Positions 16,016-27,700 of a stretch of 64,000 bases of DNA are shown piece after piece. The notes beneath the pieces were generated by a model, which did no database searches, had not been told where the DNA came from, and saw only the letters and a program-made list of their open reading frames with translations. How positions within the stretch are numbered: position 1 is the stretch's first letter; the number at the start of each line of letters is the position of its first letter. A program made the position numbers and the translations under genes. Source of the stretch: CAYWOS01 sp964459985 (lineage in GTDB: Bacteria > Bacillota > Clostridia > Christensenellales > Aristaeellaceae); NCBI GenBank assembly GCA_964459985.1, contig CAYWOS010000007.1, forward strand, positions 28,853-92,852, in the 5' to 3' direction.

Positions 16016-16864
16016 ATGCAGAAAGTATCAATCGTCCTTCTCCGCGTCCTGATGTATACGTTTTTGTCCGTCATGCTGGTGTTCGCGCTGTTTCCCGTCG
16101 TGTATATCCTGTTGTCCTCGTTCAAGACGAACGCGGACATTCTGGTCGGCGGCACCAACATCATCCCGTCCTCATGGCATATTGAAAACTACGCGCAGGC
16201 GTGGCAGCTCGCCAATTTCGGCACGCTGACCATGAACAGCGTAATCTACACGTTTTTTATCGTGCTGGGCTGCATCGGCACGAGCACGATCGCGGGCTAT
16301 GTCTTTTCGCGCGGGAAAACGCGCTTTACCAAGGTCATGAACAAAATGGTGCTGTTCTCGATGTTCATATCGATCGGCACGCTGGCGCTCTATCCGCAGC
16401 TTCGCGTAGCCAAGGCGATCGGCTTGAGCGGCACGCTGCTGGGGCCCATTCTCATCCGCGTGCTGGGCATGAACGCCACGCAGGTGTTCATCGCCACGGG
16501 CAACGTGGAGCAGATCCCGCGCGAACTGGACGAGGCCGCCAAAATAGACGGCTGCGGGTTCTTCACCACCTTCGTGCGCATCGTGTTTCCTCTGCTCAAG
16601 CCGCTCATCGCGACCATCGGCCTGCTGGCGTTCCGCATGGCATGGAGCGATTACCTGCTGCCGTATGTGTTCACCATCTCCAAGCGCAGCATGTGGACGC
16701 TGGTCGTGGGGCTTGTCAACCTGAAATCCGGCGGCGAATCCGCCTCGTCCTGGAATCTGATGTTCGCGGGCATCGGGATCTCGATATTGCCCATGACCGT
16801 CGTGTATCTGATTCTGAATAAATTCTTCATCGCCGGATTGACCGACGGCGCCGTAAAAGGCTGA
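16016..16864 (+). CDS. CUT1 sugar ABC transporter permease, MalG type
   Basis: 282-aa second permease of the importer beginning at 13627. EAA loop LDEAAKIDGCGFFTTFVRIVF; the protein ends in GAVKG like its paralogue at 998. A GGAGGAG site precedes the ATG at 16016. It is 18 bp upstream of an FAD oxidoreductase, which is therefore probably co-transcribed. Confidence 0.93.
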   Translation: MQKVSIVLLRVLMYTFLSVMLVFALFPVVYILLSSFKTNADILVGGTNIIPSSWHIENYAQAWQLANFGTLTMNSVIYTFFIVLGCIGTSTIAGYVFSRGKTRFTKVMNKMVLFSMFISIGTLALYPQLRVAKAIGLSGTLLGPILIRVLGMNATQVFIATGNVEQIPRELDEAAKIDGCGFFTTFVRIVFPLLKPLIATIGLLAFRMAWSDYLLPYVFTISKRSMWTLVVGLVNLKSGGESASSWNLMFAGIGISILPMTVVYLILNKFFIAGLTDGAVKG

Positions 16865-16882
16865 TCACAAGGAGGAAATCAA

Positions 16883-18319
16883 ATGAAAACGTATCGCGAG
16901 GAACTGAACACGCCGATTGAAAGCGGGTACGACGTTATTGTCGCCGGCGGCGGCTCGGCAGGCTTCGGCGCGGCGCTGAACGCGGCGCGCAACGGCGCGA
17001 AAACGCTGCTGATCGAGCGCGAGTACATGATCGGCGGCATCATGACGGCCGGCCTGATGGCAAAAATCGCCATCGAGCCGTTTATGACGGGCATCCCGAC
17101 CGAGTTCCTGATGCGGCTGGGCAAAGAAAAAATGGCCATCCCCTACGAATCCTTCCCTGCGCCGTGGCCGCCCTCCGAAATGGTGGAGGTGCCGGTCGAC
17201 GCCGAAACAAGCAAGCTGGTGGCGGAAGATATGCTCACCGAGGCGGGCGCCGTCCTTCTGTACGGCACGACCGTCGTGGGCGCGGTCCGGGAGGGCGACA
17301 GGGTCACGGGCGTGATCGTCGAGAATAAGAGCGGCCGCAGCGTGATCCCCGGCAAGGTATTCATCGACGCGAGCGGCGACGGCGACCTGTGCGCCTACGC
17401 GGGCGCCGAGTTCGAGTTCGGCGTCGGCGGCAACGGCATCTGCTCCGCCTCCAACATGCTCAGCCGCATCGCGGGCGTCAACCTCGCGGAAACGTTCGAC
17501 TATCTCGAGGCGCATCCCGGCGAAATCACGCATCGCAACCGCCGCGGCGAGCCGTCCGATTTCCTGACGGCGGACATCCTGCGCGCCTACGCGCTGTGCG
17601 AACATCCGCAGTTTATTCAGGTGGGCGGCTTCAACGAAACCGTCGCGCGCGTGATGGACGATCCCGCCGTCAGCGACTGGGAGAAAAACGTGCTCAAGCT
17701 GCGCGGCGGCGTGCACTTTATGAACACGCCGATCCGGGATCAGGTGCTGATCAACGCCGGGCGTTATCAGGGGCTGAACGGGCTGAACGCCTACGCGATC
17801 TCCGAGGCCATCGTCGAATGCCGCCGGCAGAACTGGTGCGTGTTCAAATTCCTCAAAAAGTACATCCCGGGCTTTGAAAACGCGACGCTCGCCGAAACGG
17901 GCGCGATTCTGGGCATCCGCGAAACGCGCAGGGTGAAGTGCGATTACTGGCACACGATCGAGGATTTCAAGAACAGGGCGCGCTTTGACGACGCGATCCT
18001 GCGCAGCGACGACAGCGTGGAATTCCATAATCCGTCGGGCGCGGGCATTCATTTCGAATTGTACACAAAGGGCGAATACGAGGAAATTTCGTACCGCAGC
18101 ATACTGGTCAAGGGACTTGACAACCTGATGGTGGCGGGTCGCTGCTGGTCGGCCGATCAGCTGGCGCTGTCCGCCAACCGCAACATCGGTTTCTGCATCG
18201 GCATGGGTCAGGCGGCGGGCATGGCGGCGGCCATGGCGGTCAAGGGCGGCGTCGACATCCGCGGCATCGACGTCAAGGCGCTGCAAAAGGCCGTTTATCC
18301 CCTGAAGGAACAGGCGTAA
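16883..18319 (+). CDS. FAD-dependent oxidoreductase
   Basis: 478-aa flavoprotein of the FAD_oxidored type. The N-terminal dinucleotide-binding motif GGGSAGFGAA is at residues ~22-31, followed by LLIEREYMIGG, and the second FAD contact is near VFIDASGDGDLC. The C-terminal ANRNIGFCIGMGQAAGMAA is the usual closing FAD motif. No signal peptide or membrane segment, so cytoplasmic. It lies 18 bp after a sugar permease with a good AAGGAGG site, and a terminator follows at 18333. Homologues often sit in sugar-catabolic clusters of gut Firmicutes and Bacteroidetes without a defined substrate; none can be assigned here. Confidence 0.85.
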   Translation: MKTYREELNTPIESGYDVIVAGGGSAGFGAALNAARNGAKTLLIEREYMIGGIMTAGLMAKIAIEPFMTGIPTEFLMRLGKEKMAIPYESFPAPWPPSEMVEVPVDAETSKLVAEDMLTEAGAVLLYGTTVVGAVREGDRVTGVIVENKSGRSVIPGKVFIDASGDGDLCAYAGAEFEFGVGGNGICSASNMLSRIAGVNLAETFDYLEAHPGEITHRNRRGEPSDFLTADILRAYALCEHPQFIQVGGFNETVARVMDDPAVSDWEKNVLKLRGGVHFMNTPIRDQVLINAGRYQGLNGLNAYAISEAIVECRRQNWCVFKFLKKYIPGFENATLAETGAILGIRETRRVKCDYWHTIEDFKNRARFDDAILRSDDSVEFHNPSGAGIHFELYTKGEYEEISYRSILVKGLDNLMVAGRCWSADQLALSANRNIGFCIGMGQAAGMAAAMAVKGGVDIRGIDVKALQKAVYPLKEQA

Positions 18320-18332
18320 AAACAAACCGAAC

Positions 18333-18378
18333 AAAACGTCCGGCCCCTGCGAGACGATCGCAAGAGCCGGACGTTTTT
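18333..18378. terminator. Bidirectional rho-independent terminator
   Basis: AAAACGTCCGGC (18333-18344) pairs with GCCGGACGTTTT, followed by a T-run (to 18378). A nested TGCGA/TCGCA stem lies inside. It separates the convergent oxidoreductase and beta-helix genes and can work in both directions. Confidence 0.85.
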
Positions 18379-18403
18379 CATGCGGCGGGCGTCCTTTCGG
18401 GCG

Positions 18404-20398
18404 TTACGGGCGCCAAAGCCCCTTGGACGCCTCCGAAGCGTCGGCAAAGGGGCCGGGCAAAGGCCTGTCGCCGCGCCGCTCGCCGAAGTAATCGGTATCG
18501 AACACGATCGGCGTGCCGTCCGGGTTCTCAAAGCGCTGCTCCGGCTCGAAGGCTTTGCCCAGCGTGTCGCTGTCGATCAGGCGGGCGCGAAAATCGCCGA
18601 GCAGATCGTACAGATCGGTTTTCAGGAAATACGCGCCGTCCTTCTCCGTCCATTCGATCTTCGCGTCCTTTTCGGCGACGAGCATTTCCTTTTCGTGTTT
18701 GCACACGGTCGCGCCGTTCAGGTAAACGTTGCCCTCCACCCACACGGGCAAATGCCCGAAGTGATAGGGCGCCAGCGCGCCCATATTCGGCTCGCTGTCC
18801 ATCATGAAATGCGAAAGCCATTCGTCGTAGGTCGGGAAGATATCAAAGGGCGCGGTGCCGACGACCTCGTAATCGGCGTTCATCGGCGTCCTGTTCGGAT
18901 CGGTCACGGGGTAATGCTGCACGAAGATATTGTTGTAGATGCGGTCGTCGCCGTGCAGGATGGTCATGAAGCCCGCGACCTCGGTGCGGTGACGGATGTG
19001 ATAGGGCGTGTAGCGCGGCTCGCGCTGACCGTTGACGACGCTGTCCACGCCCGCGTTGATAAGCGAGAACGAGCCGAGCATCAGGTTATGAACGCAGGCG
19101 ATGCCTTGACTGGGCATAACGACGGAGACCTTGGACAGAAGAATATTGTCGTCAACCAGCGACGGGCCGTGGCTGACCTCGATGAACACGTCGCAGTTGA
19201 ACATCGCGCCCTTCGCCTGCGGCACGCCCTCGGGGCGGTGGTTGTCATGCATCAGATTGCGGGAAATGCGCGTGCCCTGCGCCTGCCAGTCGCACCACAC
19301 GCCCATGATGCAGTGATGGATGTGGTTGCGGCGAATGGTCACGTCGATGGCGGCGTGCAGTTTGATGCCCGCCGTTTCCGCGCCGCCGAGCTGCTGCGAA
19401 TTGCAGATGTGATGGATATGGCAGTCCTCGATCACGGAAAACACGCCGCCCATGCGCCCCACGATGCCCGTCTGTTCGCAGTGGTGGACTTCGCACCGGC
19501 GGATGATGTGTCCGCCGACGTTTTCCTTGAGCCAGCCGTGATATTGCCCCCGGCACACGGCGTCGCGCTCCATCTGCGTGGGGCTTTTGACGTGCTTGGT
19601 GTAGAAATACATGTCGTTCTCGGGATCGCGGTATTTGCCCAGCGAGATGCCGCAGCACCGGCTGTTGCACACCTCGCAGTCCTCGATGATCCAGCCCCGG
19701 CTCCAGTGCGGGCCGATCATGCCGTCCTGATACGCCGCCGGCGGCGCCCACGTCGTCGCCGCCTTGTCGATCTTAAAGCCCGAAACCGTGATGTATCCCA
19801 CGCCCGTTTTGTCGGGCATGAAGCAGTTGCGGCGCACGGCGATCTCGACGTTCTCGGCGTTGGGGTTCTTGCCGTGGAAATTGGCGTACAGAACCGTTTC
19901 GCCGCCGTCCTGCTCGGTGTACCATTGATAGGTCGATTCCTCCCGGTTCCACGCGCAGGGATCGGGCGCGCCCTCGGCGCATTCCTCGAGCGATACGGTT
20001 TCATACATCATCCGGTCGTTCAGATACACCGCGCCCGTGTGCCGCACGGTCGGCGCGAAGTACCAGTCGCCGCAGACGTAGGTGGTGTAGGGATTGTATT
20101 CGCCGAACACCGCGTTATCCACACGCGCCGTCCACACGTCGCCCTTGAAAAGCGTCCAGCCCGTCAGTTTTTCCGCGCCCGTGATGACCGCGCCGAGCGG
20201 CGTTTCGGAGCGATAGGTAATCCGCCTGTTCTCCTCGCCCGCGTTGATCGGGTTGACGTATTCCCGGTACACGCCCGGGCGCACGATAATCTCGTCCCCC
20301 GCGACCGCGACGCGCGCGGCGTCGCCGATGCGCGCAAAGGGCGCGTCCATGCTTCCGTCGCCAAAGGGTTTCGCGTTCGCGCCGACATAGTAAATCAT
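18404..20398 (-). CDS. Right-handed parallel beta-helix protein, probable polysaccharide-active enzyme
   Basis: 664-aa protein starting MIYYVGANAKPFGDGSMDAP, the typical N-cap of pectate-lyase-like beta-helices. Repeated beta-helix coils follow (IIEDCEVCNSRCCGI, HIIRRCEVHHCEQTGI, TIRRNHIHHCIMGV, ISRNLMHDNH). Proteins of this shape include polysaccharide lyases, epimerases and some glycosidases; I cannot choose. I start at 20398, where AGGGGG lies at suitable distance, rather than at the Met codons at 20425 and 20416. There is no signal peptide, which is unusual for a polymer-acting lyase and suggests an intracellular oligosaccharide substrate. It lies 40 bp after the ABC ATPase gene and is likely the last gene of that operon. 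Confidence 0.8.
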   Translation of the reverse strand: MIYYVGANAKPFGDGSMDAPFARIGDAARVAVAGDEIIVRPGVYREYVNPINAGEENRRITYRSETPLGAVITGAEKLTGWTLFKGDVWTARVDNAVFGEYNPYTTYVCGDWYFAPTVRHTGAVYLNDRMMYETVSLEECAEGAPDPCAWNREESTYQWYTEQDGGETVLYANFHGKNPNAENVEIAVRRNCFMPDKTGVGYITVSGFKIDKAATTWAPPAAYQDGMIGPHWSRGWIIEDCEVCNSRCCGISLGKYRDPENDMYFYTKHVKSPTQMERDAVCRGQYHGWLKENVGGHIIRRCEVHHCEQTGIVGRMGGVFSVIEDCHIHHICNSQQLGGAETAGIKLHAAIDVTIRRNHIHHCIMGVWCDWQAQGTRISRNLMHDNHRPEGVPQAKGAMFNCDVFIEVSHGPSLVDDNILLSKVSVVMPSQGIACVHNLMLGSFSLINAGVDSVVNGQREPRYTPYHIRHRTEVAGFMTILHGDDRIYNNIFVQHYPVTDPNRTPMNADYEVVGTAPFDIFPTYDEWLSHFMMDSEPNMGALAPYHFGHLPVWVEGNVYLNGATVCKHEKEMLVAEKDAKIEWTEKDGAYFLKTDLYDLLGDFRARLIDSDTLGKAFEPEQRFENPDGTPIVFDTDYFGERRGDRPLPGPFADASEASKGLWRP

Positions 20399-20438
20399 CC
20401 GATGAATCCCCCTCATATTCGTCATATTCCGAAACGCT

Positions 20439-21518
<1,080 letters not shown>

Positions 21519-21519
21519 G

Positions 21520-23238
21520 TCAGACACTCTCCTTCACGCGCGTTTTCTTGCTGGTGCCGAAGTACTTAAGCCCCAGATTCATCAGGAGGATCGCCGCGTA
21601 CACAATGGCGATCAGAATGGTCGCGTAGGCGCACGCCACGCCGTAATACCCCTTCTCGGCAAACTCGTTGATCTGGCAGGTAATCAGCAGATACCGCGGC
21701 GTGACCAATAGGATGATGGCGCTGATGGCGGTGATGGAGCGCACGAAGGTCGTGACCAGCCCGCTGAAGAAGGAATCCTTGATGAGCGGCAGCGTGACGG
21801 TAGCGAACACCTTGCCGCTCCCCGCGCCCAGATCGTACGCCGATTCCTCGATGGATTTATCGATCTGCCGGAGCGCCGAAATGCCGCTCCGCGTACCGAC
21901 GGGCAGCGAGCGCACGATGAACACGATGACCAGGATCGCGCCCGTGCCGTACAGCCCCTGCATGATCCCCGTGCGGAACAGCCCGTTGGCGAAACCCCGG
22001 ATATAGCCGATGCCGAGCACCGTGCCGGGCACCGCCATCGCCAGAATGGACACGAACTCGATCAGCCCGCGCGTGCGGAAGCGCTTTTTCACCACCAGAT
22101 AGGAGATGATCATGGAAAACAGCGCCGTGATCGGCGAGGCGATCAGCGATAGAACGAACGAATCGCGGAACGCCTTGAACCCGCTGTATTTGAACACGTA
22201 ATCGAACCATTTGAGGCTGAGCGAATAATCGCGCCCCCACAGCTTGAACAGCGCGCCGAAGGGAATGGACACGTACATGAGCAAAACGAACGCCGACAGC
22301 GCCGCGCACAGCACGGTCAGCGGGACGCGCACCGAGCGGTCGGAGATGGGCGCGCGCGCGCGCGACGCCTTGCCCGTCAGCGTGGCGGCGGTTTTCTTTT
22401 CAAGATAATACTTCTGCACGATGAACAGCCCGAACGTCAGCGCCAACAGCACCACCGCCATCGCCGCCGCGCCGGTGGTATCGTACGCGCCGGTGACCTG
22501 CAGATAAATCGTGGTCGCCAGCGTATCGAAGCTGCCGCCGATGATCATGGGGTTGGCGAAATCGGCGACCGATTCGATGAACGTCACCAGAAACGCGTTG
22601 CCCAGCCCGGGCAGCATGAGCGGCAGCGTCACGGTCGCGAACACCTTAAAGCGCGACGCGCCGATATCGCGCGCCGCCTCCTCCATCGAAGGATCGATGT
22701 TCTTGAGCAGCCCCTTGAGCATCAGATAGCACACGGGGAAGAACGTGAGCGTCTGCACGATCACGATGCCCCACAGCCCGTAGATATCGCTGTCGAAGAT
22801 ACCCAGCAGCGTGCGCGTGATCAGCCCGCTCCGCCCGAACAAAAGGATCATGGACAAAGACAGCACGAAGGGCGGCGACACGACGGGCAGCACGGACACG
22901 ACGTCGAACATCTTTTTAAGCGCCCGGCTGCGCACGCGCACATAGCAGTCCACATACGCGAACAAAAGGCCGATCAGCGTGGACAGAAAGCCGGTGATCA
23001 TGCCCAGCACCAGCGTGTTCCCCAGCGCGCCGCGAAAGCGCGATAATCCCAGCACGCGCGAGAACACCGAGAGCGTCAGTCCCTGCTCGGCGTCGTACAC
23101 GCTGTCGGTCAGGAGCATCGCCAGAGGATACAGAATAAACAGGGACAAAAGGATCAGCAGCACGATGATCGTGCCGATCAGCACGGGATCGCCCAGGAGC
23201 TTTTTCCTGTCGAGCCGCGCGCTCCTCGCCGTCGTCAC
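21520..23238 (-). CDS. Fused two-domain ABC permease, FbpB/AfuB type
   Basis: 572-aa permease made of two tandem BPD_transp_1 halves, as in FbpB and AfuB. Each half carries an EAA-like loop: MEEAARDIGASRFKVFATVTLP in the first (last residue of the loop omitted runs into MLPG) and IEESAYDLGAGSGKVFATVTLP in the second. About 12 hydrophobic segments. The start is GTG at 23238 with AAAGGGGG 7 bases before it. It is preceded by the binding protein and a hairpin, and followed immediately by the ATPase. Relatives import Fe(III), hexose phosphates (AfuABC), 2-aminoethylphosphonate or other small anions. Confidence 0.92.
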   Translation of the reverse strand: MTTARSARLDRKKLLGDPVLIGTIIVLLILLSLFILYPLAMLLTDSVYDAEQGLTLSVFSRVLGLSRFRGALGNTLVLGMITGFLSTLIGLLFAYVDCYVRVRSRALKKMFDVVSVLPVVSPPFVLSLSMILLFGRSGLITRTLLGIFDSDIYGLWGIVIVQTLTFFPVCYLMLKGLLKNIDPSMEEAARDIGASRFKVFATVTLPLMLPGLGNAFLVTFIESVADFANPMIIGGSFDTLATTIYLQVTGAYDTTGAAAMAVVLLALTFGLFIVQKYYLEKKTAATLTGKASRARAPISDRSVRVPLTVLCAALSAFVLLMYVSIPFGALFKLWGRDYSLSLKWFDYVFKYSGFKAFRDSFVLSLIASPITALFSMIISYLVVKKRFRTRGLIEFVSILAMAVPGTVLGIGYIRGFANGLFRTGIMQGLYGTGAILVIVFIVRSLPVGTRSGISALRQIDKSIEESAYDLGAGSGKVFATVTLPLIKDSFFSGLVTTFVRSITAISAIILLVTPRYLLITCQINEFAEKGYYGVACAYATILIAIVYAAILLMNLGLKYFGTSKKTRVKESV

Positions 23239-23285
23239 AGGGATTCCCCCTTTAGCCGTCAGACTGATAAGCGGTCGTACAGAAT

Positions 23286-23319
23286 AATGGGTGGGACGCC
23301 TTGCGCCGCCCCACCCATT
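23286..23319 (-). other. Intergenic hairpin between binding-protein and permease genes
   Basis: AATGGGTGGGACG (23286-23298) pairs with CGCCCCACCCATT (23307-23319). The single mismatch becomes a G-U pair in the minus-strand RNA, the direction of transcription. It lies just after the binding-protein stop and resembles the other post-binding-protein hairpins here. Confidence 0.7.
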
Positions 23320-23334
23320 GCCCGCGATTGCAGA

Positions 23335-24405
23335 TTATTCGGTCTTGAAGCGATCGTCCTTCTCGACGGCCGCGAAGAAGTCCTCGACGTACTTGGAGGT
23401 GTTCTGCTTGGCGTCCTCAAAGTCGTAATCGATCACGTTCTCGGGATCGAGGCCGTATTCGGTCGCTTCCTTGGGCTGCTCGGCGTTGTCGATGACGAGG
23501 AACTGGAAGGATTCGTTTTCCTTGGCGATGTTCACGCATTCGGGCGACAGCGCGTACTCGATCCACAGTTTGGCGGCGTTCATGTGCTTGGCGCCCTTGA
23601 AGATGGCGGTCGCGCCGATTTCATAGCTCGTGCCGCTCGCCGGGATGACCAGCGCGATGTTGTCGTAGCCCATGAGGATCTGGGTGATGCCGTCATGCAG
23701 GAAGCCCACGCCGATCACGCACTCGCCGATGCCGACCTTCTTGGAGGGGCCGGAGCCGGACTTGGTGTACTGCGCGATATTGCCGTTGAGCGCCTTGAAG
23801 TACTCCATCGCGGCGTCGTGACCCTTCATCTGCACCATGGTGTTGATGACGAGCTTCGCCGTGCCGGCGGTGTTGGGGTTGGACAGCCAGATCAGGCCCT
23901 TGTACTCGGGCTTGAGCAGATCGTCCCAATCCTTGGGTGCTTCGAGGTTCAGGCGCTTGAGCTCCTCGGTGTTGACCATGAAGCCCAGAATGCCCTTGTA
24001 AATGCCGTACCAGCAGCCGTCGGCGTCGCGGTACTTGGCGTCGAGCAGATGCGCGGCGTTCTTCGCCTCGTACGCCTCGAGCAGGCCGGCGGCGGCGCTC
24101 TCGTTATACGGATCGGTCGTGCCGCCGAACCACACGTCGGCGGAGGGGTTGCCGTTCTCTTCCTTGATCTTGGAAGCCACCTCGCCGGTGGACAGGCGCT
24201 GATAGCTCACCTTGATGCCGTAGATTTTCTCGAAGTTCTGGCAGGCGGCGGAGAGGTACGCTTCCTCGCAGGAGCCGTACACCGTCAGTTCGCCTTCCGC
24301 TTTCGCGGCGGCAACCAGATCGGCGTCGATGGTCTCGGCCAGCGAAACCCCCGTCAGGGACAGGAGCATCGCCAGTGCCAGCAGGGTGCAGAGCAGTTTC
24401 TTCAT
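23335..24405 (-). CDS. Extracellular binding protein of Fbp/Afu-type ABC importer
   Basis: 356-aa periplasmic-binding-protein-fold lipid-free exported protein. The signal peptide is MKKLLCTLLALAMLLSLTG...SLA with cleavage near ALAE-like SLAE. The mature part begins with ELTVYGSCEEAYLSAACQNF and has STGEVASKIKEE and ADVWFGGTTDPYNESAAAGL, characteristic of the AfuA/FbpA-like cluster D proteins. The ATG at 24405 follows GAAGGAGA; upstream in-frame codons fall in the promoter region. The consensus promoter is at 24481-24509. Ligand unknown: iron, sugar phosphate and phosphonate binders all share this fold. The beta-helix enzyme downstream favours a sugar-derived anion. Confidence 0.9.
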   Translation of the reverse strand: MKKLLCTLLALAMLLSLTGVSLAETIDADLVAAAKAEGELTVYGSCEEAYLSAACQNFEKIYGIKVSYQRLSTGEVASKIKEENGNPSADVWFGGTTDPYNESAAAGLLEAYEAKNAAHLLDAKYRDADGCWYGIYKGILGFMVNTEELKRLNLEAPKDWDDLLKPEYKGLIWLSNPNTAGTAKLVINTMVQMKGHDAAMEYFKALNGNIAQYTKSGSGPSKKVGIGECVIGVGFLHDGITQILMGYDNIALVIPASGTSYEIGATAIFKGAKHMNAAKLWIEYALSPECVNIAKENESFQFLVIDNAEQPKEATEYGLDPENVIDYDFEDAKQNTSKYVEDFFAAVEKDDRFKTE

Positions 24406-24480
24406 ATGGTTTTCTCCTTCAACGATATTCCCGATCGCCGCCGTTCCGTCGTACAGAACAGACAAACGATCCATGCGATT

Positions 24481-24509
24481 ATTATACAGTTTGTTGAAGA
24501 TGCTGTCAA
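24481..24509 (-). promoter_or_regulatory. Consensus sigma-A promoter of the Fbp/Afu-type operon
   Basis: On the minus strand TTGACA (24504-24509) and TATAAT (24481-24486) are separated by 17 bp, a full consensus match. Transcription starts about 70 bp before the ATG at 24405. Confidence 0.88.
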
Positions 24510-24575
24510 TACCCATCGCGCCGCGCGGCGGGCGCGCGTGAAATGACGATTCATCGGACGCCGCGCCGAATTGGG

Positions 24576-24604
24576 TTGCGCGTTGCGTATATTTGTGATA
24601 AAAT
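24576..24604 (+). promoter_or_regulatory. Sigma-A promoter of the cyclic-di-GMP protein gene
   Basis: TTGCGC (24576-24581), a 17-bp spacer and TAAAAT (24599-24604), facing away from the Fbp-type operon promoter in the 346-bp gap 24406-24751. Confidence 0.6.
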
Positions 24605-24610
24605 AACGGT

Positions 24611-24751
24611 ATCAACTGCGATAAACGGCCGGTGCGCCCCGTCCCGAAAGAGAAGCGGCGCGGCCGTCCAAATCATTCGGATACGGCGTTTACAAACGAC
24701 GATTGCTCACCGGCTTGATATCGGGCGCGCGAGGGGACGGAGGGACAGACG
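24611..24751 (+). other. Long 5' leader of the cyclic-di-GMP protein gene, nothing recognised
   Basis: About 140 nt lie between the predicted transcription start and the ATG at 24752. I looked for a GEMM cyclic-di-GMP riboswitch and for a terminator/antiterminator pair and saw neither. A GACGGAGGGAC ribosome binding site ends the leader. Confidence 0.4.
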
Positions 24752-27700
24752 ATGCGGCGAACCATTTTGATCGTTGACGACAACCGGATCAACCGCGTAT
24801 TATTGAAAAAAACGCTGGAAAGCGATTACAGCGTACTGGAGGCGGAAAACGGCGAGGAAGCGCTCGCGCTGATCCGCCGCGAGCACGCGCGCCTTTCCGC
24901 CGTGCTGCTGGACATCGTCATGCCGCGCATGGACGGTTACGAGGTTCTGCGGGCGATCCGGGACGACGTGCTGCTCTCCTCCATTCCCGTCATCATGGTC
25001 ACGGGTTCGGAGGACGAAAAATCGCGGGTCAAGGCGCTGTCCTTCGGGGCGAACGATTTTATTCTCAAGCCCTTCAGCCCGGACATCGTCCGGCATTGCC
25101 TCAAAAACAACATCGCGCTGCGCGAAACGGCGTCCTCGCTGAACGCCTTCCAGCGCGACAAGCTGACCGGGCTGTACAACCGCGAGGCGTTCTTTGAAAA
25201 GGTCACGGCGGCGGTCCGGGAGCGCGAGCCGGGCTACTACATTCTTTCCTGTTTTGATATCGACAACTTCAAGCTCATCAACGATCAGTTCGGCGCGGCG
25301 GAGGGCGACCGCATTCTCCGCGAGATCGGGCGCGTCATGAGCGAGGATATGAAAAAGCTCGGCGGTATCGGCGGCCGGATCGCGGCGGATAACTTTTCCT
25401 GCCTGTTCCCGGCCGCGAACAGCGATATGTCCATCACGCGCTTTATCCGGCAGGACCGCATGACGTTTTCGGAAAAGCAGGCGATCACGCTCAGCGTGGG
25501 GCGGTATATCGTCGTCGATCCTTCGCTGCCCGCCAGCGCGCTGTACGACAGGGCGTACATCGCCAAGCAGTCGATCAAGGGGCGCTACGACGAGCATATC
25601 GCGTATTTCGACGACGCCATGCTCGAAAAGCTGCTGCGCGATCAGCAGATCATCGCCGATATGGACGAGGCGATCGCCGGGCATCAGTTCGAGGTGTGGT
25701 ACCAGCCGCAGGGCAACCACGCCACCGGCGCGCTGGTGGGCGCCGAGGCGCTCGTGCGCTGGCGGCACCCGCGGCACGGCCTGATCCCGCCGGACAACTT
25801 CATCCCCCTGTTCGAGCAGAACGGCTTCGTATACGAATTGGACAAGTACGTCTGGCGGAGCGTTTGCGGCAGCTTACGAAAATGGATTGACGAGGGGCGC
25901 AATCCCCTGCCCGTGTCGGTCAATCTGTCCCGATACGACGTGTTCCGCCCCGATCTGCTCGGCGTACTGACGGGGCTGCTCAAGGAATACGATCTCCCCA
26001 TCGGCCTTCTGCGTCTGGAGATTACCGAATCCGCCTTCGCGCAGTCCGCCGACGTGATCGTCAGCGTCGTGAAACGGCTGATCGAGGAAGGCTTCACCGT
26101 CGAGATCGACGATTTCGGGAGCGGGTATTCCTCGCTCAACACGCTCAAAAACGTGCCCGCGCAGATCGTCAAGCTCGACATGCGCTTTCTGGAGAGCGAC
26201 GACGACACCGGGCGCGGCGGGAACATTCTGGAATCCATCGTCCGCATGACCAAATGGCTGGGCATGTCGACCATCGCGGAGGGCGTCGAGGAAAGGTCGC
26301 AGGCGGACTATCTGCTGTCGGTCGGCTGCAACTACATTCAGGGCTATCTGTACGCCAGACCCATGCCCGTCGAAGCGTATGAGGCGTACTGCCTCAAGAC
26401 CGGCAAGGAGGAGCGCCTGATCACCGTCGAATCGGTCGAGCATCTGGACAGCAATTCCTTCTGGGACCCCAAAAGCATGGACACGCTTATCTTCAACAGC
26501 TTTGTCGGCAGCGCGTGCATACTGGAATATCACAACGACTCGATCGAACTGGTGCGCGTGACGGAAAAATACATCGAGGCCATCGGCAGCGCCTCCATGA
26601 GCGCCGGGGACGCGCTGAAGCTCGATTGGTACGCGCACATGAACGCCGAAAGCGCCGCGCGCATCATCGCCGATCTTCGCCGGTCGATCGACAAAAAAAC
26701 CGAGGTCACGGGCGAGTACGTGTTCCTCGATCTGCCCGGCTGTCCGCATGAGACGCACCTGCGCTCCACATTGCGGGTAATCGCCTCGACCGGCGGGCGG
26801 CATCTGGTCTACTGCACCAACGAAAACATCACGGCGCAGCGCGAGGCCGAGCAAAAAGAAAGGAACACCGCGCGCGAACTGGCGCAGATGATTCAGGACA
26901 TGCCCGGCGGTTACGTCAAAATGCGCATCACGCCGGACGGCGTGATTCCCGTGTTCGTCAACGACGAATTGTGCCGCATCTGCGGCATGACCCACGATCA
27001 GGTTATGTCCATCTACGCGGCGGACGCCTATGCCGGCGTGCATCCGGACGATCTCAAGCCCGTCCGGGAGGCGGTCGCGCGCACGGCGGACAACCGCTCC
27101 ACCGTATCGCTGCGCGTGCGGCTGCGCAACGGACAGGGCGATTACACAAGCGTGCAGGTTTTCTACCGCGTGAGCGAGGACGCCGACGGCGCGCTCATCC
27201 TGAACGGCTATTACGCCGACGCAAGCGAGCAGATCAAGGACGAAAACAAGCAAAAAGCGCTGCTGGACAACCTGCCCAGCGGCGCGGGCGTGTACGAGTT
27301 CAGGGACGGCGCCATGCGCCTGATCTATCAGAACAAGAGCTATTGGGATCTCGTCGGCTTGAGCGAGGAGAAATACCTCGATTCCGCGCCCATGTCCGCC
27401 ATTCATCCCGACGATCTTCCGTCGGTCATGCGCGAATTGAGCGCGGCGGTCGCCGAGCAAAGGGACGTATCGTGCAGCATCCGTCTGCGCCACCTGACGC
27501 TCGGCTTCCGTCCCGTCCATCTGGCGGGCAGGATCGTGCGCGCAAAAGACGACGCGCTCCTGATCTACGCCACCTTCACGCCGATATCCAGCGAGGAATT
27601 GGCGTACAGGGAAATGCTGCCCATGGCGCTGTCCGCGGAGCAGATGATCGAGGATATGCCGGGCGGCTTCGCCAAAATGCTGATCACCGGCACGGCCATC

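Noticed and set aside
24611..24751. Possible cyclic-di-GMP riboswitch in the leader of the GGDEF/EAL gene
   Set aside because: The conserved GEMM core and an expression platform could not be found by eye.
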